A program made the translations under genes and the position numbers. From assembly GCA_021823945.1 (NCBI GenBank), contig JAKALW010000076.1:1-6018 (forward strand): 6,018 nt of DNA. The letters run 5' to 3'. The notes beneath the pieces are model-generated. The model saw only the letters and a program-made list of their open reading frames with translations, did not search any database and had not been told where the DNA came from. Each line of letters opens with the position of its first letter. Positions within the stretch are counted from its first letter, which is position 1. Origin of the DNA: Microcaldota archaeon. GTDB lineage: Archaea; Micrarchaeota; Micrarchaeia; Anstonellales; VGKX01. Positions 1-4,453 of the stretch are shown one piece after another.

Positions 1-552
1 ACTGCCGCTGCACTTTCCTCATTTTCAAGAAAGCCTGGTTTTTCATTCATTGAAAGGAAAGGGGCAAAAGTGAAAGGCATATCCGCAAGCGTGCTTGACG
101 GCATAAGGGCTTGCGGCACCGGGTATTTCATAGTCATGGACGGGGATTTCCAACACCCACCGGAGAAACTGCCGGAAATAGCTGACGCCCTGCTTTCAGG
201 GGCTGGCTTGGTTGTAGCGTCGAGGCGGAAAGTCGATAACTGGGCAGTATCTAGGATGACCATAAGCAAGGGCGCACACGCCCTTGCCTGCGCATCCCTG
301 TTTTTATCTGGCAGGAGGCATGATTTCGACCTGATGTCGGGGTATTTCGGCATGCGAAGGAGCTTGGCATTGCAGGCGAATGAAAGGCGCGTTGTGCTTC
401 CGGGCTATAAGATTCTTTTTGACATATTCAAGCAGCTGCCCGCAACTACGGCGGTTTCAGTAGTGCAATATGATTTTGGCATGCGCAAAAAAGGGCAGTC
501 GAAAATAGGGGCCAGGCACATAGCGTATTTTTTGAAGTCCCTTTTGTCCTGA
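1..552 (+). CDS. Polyprenyl/dolichyl-phosphate sugar synthase, GT2 family (5'-truncated by window edge)
   Basis: Family 2 glycosyltransferase of the dolichyl-phosphate mannose synthase (DPM1) type. It would transfer a sugar from a nucleotide donor to a polyprenyl phosphate on the cytoplasmic face of the membrane. The frame is open from base 1, so the real start lies upstream; the in-frame GTG at 70 is internal, because conserved sequence already precedes it. The 183 visible residues hold the metal-binding stretch MDGDFQHPPE (D-x-D at 139-147), close to the MDADLQHPPE form of archaeal DPM synthases. They also hold an ASRR acceptor-loop segment, the FDLMSGYFGMRRS segment matching DPMSGFF, and the C-terminal signature FGMRKKGQSKIG before the final YFLKSLL helix. 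It stops where soluble DPM1 enzymes normally end, with no GtrA-like membrane domain. The exact sugar and lipid cannot be read from the sequence. It converges with a GT-C transferase that may use its product. Confidence 0.9.
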   Translation, partial: TAAALSSFSRKPGFSFIERKGAKVKGISASVLDGIRACGTGYFIVMDGDFQHPPEKLPEIADALLSGAGLVVASRRKVDNWAVSRMTISKGAHALACASLFLSGRRHDFDLMSGYFGMRRSLALQANERRVVLPGYKILFDIFKQLPATTAVSVVQYDFGMRKKGQSKIGARHIAYFLKSLLS

Positions 553-707
553 CATATTTGAACTCCAACCACAATTCTATTCAGCATATCGGGAATTTCG
601 CAGCAATCCATCTAATCTTGACTTATCCCAACCCTGCGGGCCCTGACCATATCTATCCGAACCCTTGCCGCACCTCTGCCTAGCTTATCCGAAGCCCCAC
701 AGCAATC
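553..707. other. Convergent intergenic region with eroded repeats, no gene seen
   Basis: This spacer lies between the ends of the GT2 gene and the leftward GT-C gene. I see no convincing reading frame, RNA gene or T-rich terminator on either strand. Its only structure is a degenerate motif (see the repeat entry) and the 8-mer AGCAATCC present at 602-609 and again at 701-708. Confidence 0.6.
622..696. repeat. Three degenerate copies of a CTTATCCGAACCC-like motif
   Basis: Copies are CTTATCCCAACCC at 622-634, TCTATCCGAACCC at 652-664 and CTTATCCGAAGCC at 684-696, so starts are 30 and 32 bases apart. The sequence between copies is not conserved. It may be the remains of a tandem repeat of about 31 bases, or chance in a C-rich spacer. 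No function is assigned. Confidence 0.4.
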
Positions 708-2207
708 CTATCCTGATTTCTTGTAAATGAGTATCTCGCCGCTGACATTTTTCACAAGCGTGAAATTCCCAATTTTTGCAACTGTCCTGGGCTGTAGGCC
801 AACTGCCGCCAGGTATTCTGGCTCGAAACCTCCGCAGCCTACTTTCAGGGGCCGCCTGTCCCAAAATGCGTCTGTCCAGCGGTTGTCATATTCATTGCTG
901 CCAATGGGCGCAAAATACGCGCTTAGGACCACGTCATCCGCGCTTTTTGCGGGGTCATTGGTCTGCGCGCCGAACGTGTTGTTTGCGCCTTTTAGCCCTG
1001 TCACAATCGTGCAAATGTTTTTGGTTTTCGAGTCAATGTTGTATTTGTAGAACAGCAGCCCGGGCGCGTAATAGCCGGCCACAACCACATTGTCCTTGCC
1101 GGCAAGGTATTGTCCAGCCTCCTTTTCGTATTGCGGCTCCGTGGCAATCGACGAATAGTAATACACAACAATCGCAAGCGTCATAAGGACGAGGAACGCG
1201 AAAACGAACGAGGCGAACTTGTCGAATTTCGTTTTTTTGTCAAATGCGCCCACAGCTACCACTATGCCCACAGCAGGCATTGCAGGCAAAAGATACCATG
1301 GCATCCCGACCTGCGAGCCCCAGATGAGGACAGGCAGCATGCAAAGCCACATTATTATGAATGGGTCGAAATTTGCTATTTTTTTCAGCCCGCTTGCGAA
1401 AAAGCCAATGAACATGCCTATCATGGCTATGAACACCACGCTTGCGGATATCATGACCTCGGCGAAATTGGAATGCCCGCCGTCGAATTTCACGAGCAGG
1501 GTGCTTATGTCAGAGCCGAGCTGGCCATTGCTCGCGTTCATTATTATGGCAACCAATACCGCGGCAACCGGTATTGTCAGGAGGGAGAGGAGAAACTGCC
1601 TGTCGAAAAGCACTTTCCTGTCTTTCAGGAGCCAGTAGCATATTGCAAGGAAAGGAATTGCCACTGCCATGACTGTTTTTATGAAGTACGCGATGAACGC
1701 CAGCCCGCCGGCAACCAGGAAATAGTTTTTGCCCGTCTTGCCCTTGAAGTAGAAGTACAGGCTTGCTGTAATGAAGAACATGAGCACGGAGTCCGTCAGG
1801 CCCCTATTGCTTACAAAAACAGTCGCGAAATTGGATTGGTAGAAAAGCGTCCCGACAAAGGCAATGTCAGGCCTGTTGTACATCTCCTTGATGAGGAAAT
1901 ACAATGCGAAGCACGTCAGGAAGGAAAAGAAAAGGGACGACAGCCTGTAGGTCAGGTCAACGTCGAGCGCCAAAGCCTTGCCGAGGATGACAAAAGGGGT
2001 GTTTATCACGAAATAGCCAATCGGCCTCCATGAAACAGTTTCGCCCATGAATACGGGCTGCAAAGTCGGGTTTTGGATGAACTGGTTGGTCATCTGCGCA
2101 TAGAGCCCCTCGTCAAGCTGCAAGGGGAGCGCCTGGATGAAGGGGAACCTGAACACTGCCCAGACAACGCAGATGATTACGAGATACATCTTGTCCTCGT
2201 TTTTCAT
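708..2207 (-). CDS. GT-C membrane glycosyltransferase, PMT/ArnT-like
   Basis: Polytopic membrane protein of 499 residues, of the GT-C superfamily (PMT_2/ArnT-like). These enzymes move a sugar from a polyprenyl-phosphate donor to a protein or glycan on the outer face of the membrane. After the first membrane span (about 8-27) comes the conserved acidic loop LDEGLYAQM, with D32-E33 as the expected catalytic/metal site. Then come WRPIGYF (60-66), in the place of the family's K/R-P-P segment, and RGLTDSVLMFF (135-145), matching the family's PDALL-FF segment. MPWYLLPAMPAVG (302-314) is the typical PWYLLPALPA loop. I count roughly ten or eleven spans up to about residue 351, then a soluble C-terminal part (355-499) with two cysteines (C399, C458). 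The start at 2207 gives an ATG but only a weak Shine-Dalgarno; ATG at 2189 (M7) has GAGG five bases upstream and may be the true start. The acceptor is unknown. Confidence 0.88.
   Translation of the reverse strand: MKNEDKMYLVIICVVWAVFRFPFIQALPLQLDEGLYAQMTNQFIQNPTLQPVFMGETVSWRPIGYFVINTPFVILGKALALDVDLTYRLSSLFFSFLTCFALYFLIKEMYNRPDIAFVGTLFYQSNFATVFVSNRGLTDSVLMFFITASLYFYFKGKTGKNYFLVAGGLAFIAYFIKTVMAVAIPFLAICYWLLKDRKVLFDRQFLLSLLTIPVAAVLVAIIMNASNGQLGSDISTLLVKFDGGHSNFAEVMISASVVFIAMIGMFIGFFASGLKKIANFDPFIIMWLCMLPVLIWGSQVGMPWYLLPAMPAVGIVVAVGAFDKKTKFDKFASFVFAFLVLMTLAIVVYYYSSIATEPQYEKEAGQYLAGKDNVVVAGYYAPGLLFYKYNIDSKTKNICTIVTGLKGANNTFGAQTNDPAKSADDVVLSAYFAPIGSNEYDNRWTDAFWDRRPLKVGCGGFEPEYLAAVGLQPRTVAKIGNFTLVKNVSGEILIYKKSG
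2195..2198 (-). promoter_or_regulatory. GAGG Shine-Dalgarno favouring the M7 start of the GT-C gene
   Basis: Read on the minus strand, GAGG lies five bases before the ATG at 2189-2187, an ideal archaeal spacing. Before the upstream ATG at 2207 there is only GCTGGTAAAA, a poor match. This suggests a product six residues shorter, beginning MYLVII, although the GAGG is also inside the longer reading frame. Confidence 0.4.
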
Positions 2208-2216
2208 TTTTACCAG

Positions 2217-2224
2217 CTTATATG
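2217..2224 (-). promoter_or_regulatory. Possible TATA box of the GT-C gene
   Basis: Minus-strand CATATAAG is the best TATA-like octamer upstream of the gene. With the usual 25-27 bases to the start site, transcription would begin near 2195, inside the annotated frame and just before the ATG at 2189. That would suit a nearly leaderless transcript from M7 but would cut into the GAGG motif, so the two signals do not fit together perfectly. Confidence 0.3.
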
Positions 2225-2352
2225 TGTGCCTTGCCCCTGTTTTTCATTGCATTGGCATATTGGAACAATTTGGCCATATTTTTCATTATGGCGAGCCCCT
2301 GCAAATGCCCGCACTCGCCTTTCATGATTTCAAACTGACTTCACTTTTGCCA

Positions 2353-2368
2353 GGAAATGTTTTATATT
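2353..2368 (+). promoter_or_regulatory. BRE/TATA promoter of the pilin-like cassette, leaderless
   Basis: GGAAATGT followed by TTTATATT (2361-2368) matches the archaeal BRE plus TATA pattern. The TATA centre, about 2364, is 24 bases before the ATG at 2388, so transcription should begin at or within a base or two of that ATG. No Shine-Dalgarno precedes the ATG, as expected for a leaderless mRNA. This also supports the choice of 2388 as the start. Confidence 0.65.
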
Positions 2369-2387
2369 CAGCCTTCCTTTTATTTGC

Positions 2388-3083
2388 ATGCGGGTCCGCC
2401 TTGGTTACTTCTCGTTCATACTCGCCTTTTTCCTATGCACAGCCCTGATGTTTGTGTTCCTTGCGCAGGCGCGCGCCGACGCAAGCCCCGACAGGAGGGC
2501 TTTCCTTGTTGAAAAAAGATATTACGCCATTTCCGACATGGAATATGCAATGTACCAGTCTGCAAAAATAGCGCTTGGCGAGGCTAAGGATGAAGTCATA
2601 GCACTCCGTGCGGCCAAAGCCGGGGTTGAACCTGAAACTCTCGCCACGCAACCGCTCAGGTCTCTTAGTGATGATGAGCGGCTGCTCGCCAAGCAGCATG
2701 TACTTTCGGCGCTTGATGGCACGGCGCTGAAACTAAAAAGCATTTATGAAAAGGATTATGACGCTGTTTTTTGGTGCGGCCCCTTGGCGTCTTATGACCG
2801 CCCTCCTGTTCTTGCCGAGATGCTAAAAACCGGCTCGGCAAAAGTGCCGATAGTTGCAGGCCTTGCGCCTGATTATGAATTTAGCCAAACTGCTTGCATG
2901 GACTATGTGGATATGTCTGTGGGGGCTGACGGCTCATTGGTGCTCGATTTTTCCGCCACGGGGGCAACTTTTCACTCGAAAACCCCATTCGGCGATGTGG
3001 GCATAGGCCTGTCTGTATACGACCCGGCGCTCAATCAATCATCTGTCCATCAAATTACCCGGCTTAATGGGTTGGTGCCCTGA
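2388..3083 (+). CDS. Secreted, membrane-anchored pilin-like protein, first gene of cassette
   Basis: Protein of 231 residues that I cannot place in a named family. A short basic start (MRVR) and one hydrophobic helix (about 7-27) are followed by an extracytoplasmic domain. The N-terminus reads MRVRLG|YFSFILAFF, loosely like a prepilin leader, but lacks the acidic residue at +5. Alternatively, A-R-A (28-30) before D31 would suit signal peptidase I. Residues 45-125 look largely alpha-helical (YAISDMEYAMYQSAKIAL, then alternating charged and alanine-rich stretches), like the extended helix of pilins. The C-terminal half is richer in beta-type sequence and has only two cysteines, C130 and C170, possibly a disulfide. 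The ATG at 2388 sits at the predicted transcription start. It ends four bases before the next gene, so the two are surely co-transcribed. The role as a minor pilin or surface subunit is inference from position and topology. Confidence 0.75.
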   Translation: MRVRLGYFSFILAFFLCTALMFVFLAQARADASPDRRAFLVEKRYYAISDMEYAMYQSAKIALGEAKDEVIALRAAKAGVEPETLATQPLRSLSDDERLLAKQHVLSALDGTALKLKSIYEKDYDAVFWCGPLASYDRPPVLAEMLKTGSAKVPIVAGLAPDYEFSQTACMDYVDMSVGADGSLVLDFSATGATFHSKTPFGDVGIGLSVYDPALNQSSVHQITRLNGLVP

Positions 3084-3087
3084 TTGT

Positions 3088-3486
3088 ATGATATCGAAAC
3101 TCAAGCGGTTAAGAATATCTCCAGGCAAGATGGGCCAGGCGACAGTGGAATTCCTGGTCTATCTTGCAATCCTCCTTGCCCTGATTGCAGTTTTCCTTCC
3201 GCCTTTGGTGCGCCTGGCGGATTCGTCAAAGGGGCTTGCAGGATATTCAACAGCAAAGAGCGCCACTTTGAAAGAAGCGTATTTCCTGTCCCAGACAAAA
3301 CTATCTGGCGCAGAATATGCGCAGCCCGAAAATTTCACAATCGATGCAAAAAGCGTTTATCCTGTGCCGCCTGGCGCTGGCGTATATCCCAACCAACCAG
3401 GTGCCGGCGCGTATTCGGCCATGGTCCCTGTCAATTCCCCTTTTGCAATCAACAAGAACATCGGAGTGAAATATAATGTCGAATAA
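3088..3486 (+). CDS. Class III signal peptide pilin-like protein
   Basis: Pilin-like protein of 132 residues with a textbook archaeal class III signal: a basic leader ending GKMG, then QATVEFLVYLAILLALIAV. Prepilin peptidase (EppA/PibD type) would cut after G16, leaving Q at +1 and the conserved glutamate at +5 (E21). The mature protein has the hydrophobic polymerisation helix at its N-terminus (17-39), a short helical part to about 70, then a proline/glycine-rich loop. In that loop PPGAGVYPN (94-102) is followed directly by QPGAGAYSA (103-111), a near-duplicate. There is no cysteine. I chose ATG 3088, four bases after the previous stop; the in-frame ATG at 3067 would add MGWCPDC and overlap the previous gene. 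It is probably the subunit most like a true pilin in this cassette, exported and assembled by machinery encoded elsewhere. Confidence 0.85.
   Translation: MISKLKRLRISPGKMGQATVEFLVYLAILLALIAVFLPPLVRLADSSKGLAGYSTAKSATLKEAYFLSQTKLSGAEYAQPENFTIDAKSVYPVPPGAGVYPNQPGAGAYSAMVPVNSPFAINKNIGVKYNVE
3463..3469 (+). promoter_or_regulatory. Shine-Dalgarno for the third cassette gene
   Basis: GGAGTGA lies six bases before the ATG at 3476 and inside the end of the preceding gene. It is nearly the full GGAGGTGA complement of archaeal 16S rRNA and fixes the start of the overlapping gene. Confidence 0.7.
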
Positions 3487-3868
3487 GCGCGCTGCCGGCT
3501 ATGTGGGCTTTGACCTGCTTTTCGCCTTCCTTGCCATTGCAGCCATGCTCGTTTTTTCCACGGCTGCAATCAGTCAAAATACGGCGGGCGTAATATCATA
3601 TTTTTCCGCAAGCACAGACCAATATTCGCTTCTTATGGCTTCGGATTATGTGGTGAAATTCGGGCTTGGCGGAGAGCCAAACCCGCTCTCTCGCCACCAC
3701 GTGTTCCGGCCCGGCGATTCATGGCTGCTTTCAGGCCCGTCTGGCGCCCAAGCCGAAGGGCTGCCAGGCTACAGAGTCTACAACTACGCGCCTTCGGCAT
3801 CTGGTTCATGCATTGCACGGATAGTGGTTTTGGACTACTGGCCGCATAAAATCTACATTTGCAAGTGA
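3476..3868 (+). CDS. Pilin-like protein, third gene of cassette
   Basis: Protein of 130 residues with the leader MSNKRAAG and the helix YVGFDLLFAFLAIAAMLVF. Cutting after G8 would put an acidic residue, D13, at +5, where type IV pilins have glutamate, so it reads as a class III-like prepilin. Residues 50-59 (YSLLMASDYV) closely resemble residues in the next gene's product, which suggests the two are related. Two cysteines (C112, C129) frame the C-terminal strand region SCIARIVVLDYWPHKIYIC and may pair. It starts inside the previous gene (11-base overlap) behind a strong GGAGTGA and ends with a TGA that overlaps or abuts the next start, so translation is probably coupled. A minor pilin is the likeliest role; I know no named family for it. 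Confidence 0.78.
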   Translation: MSNKRAAGYVGFDLLFAFLAIAAMLVFSTAAISQNTAGVISYFSASTDQYSLLMASDYVVKFGLGGEPNPLSRHHVFRPGDSWLLSGPSGAQAEGLPGYRVYNYAPSASGSCIARIVVLDYWPHKIYICK

Positions 3869-3869
3869 T
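3865..3869 (+). promoter_or_regulatory. GTGAT Shine-Dalgarno deciding the start of the fourth cassette gene
   Basis: GTGAT, part of the GGAGGTGAT consensus, overlaps the previous gene's TGA stop and lies four bases before ATG 3874. The same bases also offer a GTG start at 3865 in a GTGA overlap, and an in-frame TTG exists at 3859. I prefer ATG 3874 because the motif is then used as a ribosome-binding site. Confidence 0.5.
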
Positions 3870-3873
3870 TCGC

Positions 3874-4434
3874 ATGATGGCCCTGGAAGCAACCCTCTCA
3901 TTGATTGTCTCGTGCATGCTCGCCATCATGCTTGTGCACTCAACAGTTCCGGCTCCATCGAATTCCCTGTATGGCATGATGCTTGCAAATGACTTTGCCG
4001 AGAGCACAATGAAGTCCGGACAGTTCGACAACCTGGTTGCATGGCTCGGGAATGAGCCCTTAATATCCCCGAGCGCTGGGGACGGGCTTGAAACATACAT
4101 GGAAGGCATCTCGCCCTCGTCTTCAATATGTTTTGAAATCGAAGGAGAATATGGGCAGGACATAAACCCCTGCCCTGCTAATCCCAAATCTTCGTTTGTT
4201 GCCGAACGCCTTGTTTTAATAAAAAGCCCCTTGCAAACTCAAGTGCAAGGCGCAACACAGGGCACAATGGATGGCGTGCCACAATATATGGCCCAAGGCG
4301 CAGTACAAGATGCGGCGCAAGGCGAACTGCAGGATTCAACACCAAACACAATCCAAAATGCGGCGCAAGGCATAATGCAAGGCACGGCACCATCGCATTA
4401 TGAAAAAGTCATGTTCAAGGCGCATTTCTATTAG
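3874..4434 (+). CDS. Pilin-like protein with tetrapeptide-repeat insert, fourth gene of cassette
   Basis: Protein of 186 residues from ATG 3874 (191 if the TTG at 3859 were used). It begins MMALEATLSLIVSCMLAIMLV: a hydrophobic helix with glutamate at position 5, as in mature type IV pilins, but with hardly any leader and no glycine before it. YGMMLANDFA (3970-3999) mirrors YSLLMASDYV of the previous protein. The extracytoplasmic part has a cysteine pair (SSIC and NPCP) and a probable strand FVAERLVLIKS. Thirteen tandem tetrapeptides (4231-4386) follow, and the protein ends with KVMFKAHFY, probably the partner strand. The repeats therefore look like a low-complexity loop inserted between two terminal strands. 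They are rich in Q, A, G and D, and may serve as a spacer or adhesive surface. It closes the cassette, 19 bases before the aminotransferase. Function beyond a minor-pilin-like surface protein is unknown. Confidence 0.78.
   Translation: MMALEATLSLIVSCMLAIMLVHSTVPAPSNSLYGMMLANDFAESTMKSGQFDNLVAWLGNEPLISPSAGDGLETYMEGISPSSSICFEIEGEYGQDINPCPANPKSSFVAERLVLIKSPLQTQVQGATQGTMDGVPQYMAQGAVQDAAQGELQDSTPNTIQNAAQGIMQGTAPSHYEKVMFKAHFY
4231..4386 (+). repeat. Thirteen tandem 12-base units encoding x-Q-[G/D/N]-x
   Basis: In the gene's frame the units read LQTQ, VQGA, TQGT, MDGV, PQYM, AQGA, VQDA, AQGE, LQDS, TPNT, IQNA, AQGI, MQGT. Eleven of the thirteen keep glutamine at position 2 and eight keep glycine or aspartate after that glutamine. 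The longest nearly identical DNA copies are GATGCGGCGCAAGGC (4309-4323) and AATGCGGCGCAAGGC (4357-4371), exactly 48 bases (four units) apart, which points to a duplication of a multi-unit block. Confidence 0.85.
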
Positions 4435-4440
4435 CCAATA

Positions 4441-4445
4441 GGGGG
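4441..4445 (+). promoter_or_regulatory. G-rich Shine-Dalgarno of the aminotransferase
   Basis: GGGGG lies eight bases before ATG 4454, directly after the pilin cassette. No TATA box is evident in the 19-base gap, which favours read-through transcription from the cassette or a promoter within the preceding gene. Confidence 0.45.
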
Positions 4446-4453
4446 TTTTCACC

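Larger units (their letters stand above)
2208..2387. other. Divergent promoter region with phased TTTCAT motifs
   Basis: This 180-base spacer separates the leftward GT-C gene from the rightward pilin-like cassette. It contains the cassette's BRE/TATA box near its right end. TTTTTCATT occurs at 2200-2208, 2240-2248 and 2279-2287, with a weaker CCTTTCATG at 2318-2326, so the central C recurs every 40, 39 and 39 bases. A separate direct pair, TTGGCATATT (2252-2261) and TTGGCCATATT (2270-2280), lies between. No reading frame here looks real. Confidence 0.5.

Noticed and set aside
70..72. GTG at 70 as the start of the GT2 gene
   Set aside because: Conserved DPM1-type sequence (ERKGAK before it) continues upstream to the window edge with no stop codon.
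622..696. CRISPR array
   Set aside because: Copies are 13 bases, imperfect, and only three; spacing is far from normal repeat-spacer architecture and no cas gene is present.
1110..2033. A 307-codon open frame on the plus strand opposite the GT-C gene
   Set aside because: Its translation is rich in H, C, E and R with no domain or hydrophobic pattern. The opposite strand encodes a clear membrane enzyme with conserved motifs, so this is an antisense shadow.
2073..2448. Plus-strand frames crossing the divergent promoter region
   Set aside because: They run through the GT-C start and the BRE/TATA box and encode no recognisable feature.
3084..3476. A 130-codon plus-strand frame starting with TTG over the class III pilin-like gene
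   Set aside because: It is rich in cysteine and arginine with no signal or domain; the other frame has the canonical class III signal.
3633..4187. A 184-codon minus-strand frame opposite the third and fourth cassette genes
   Set aside because: No motif, and its opposite strand has Shine-Dalgarno-led genes with consistent topology.
4428..4441. Small hairpin CTATT-AGCC-AATAG over the stop of the fourth cassette gene, followed by G5 and T4
   Set aside because: A five-pair A/T-rich stem with only four T after a G-run is too weak to call a terminator; the G-run is better explained as the ribosome-binding site of the next gene.
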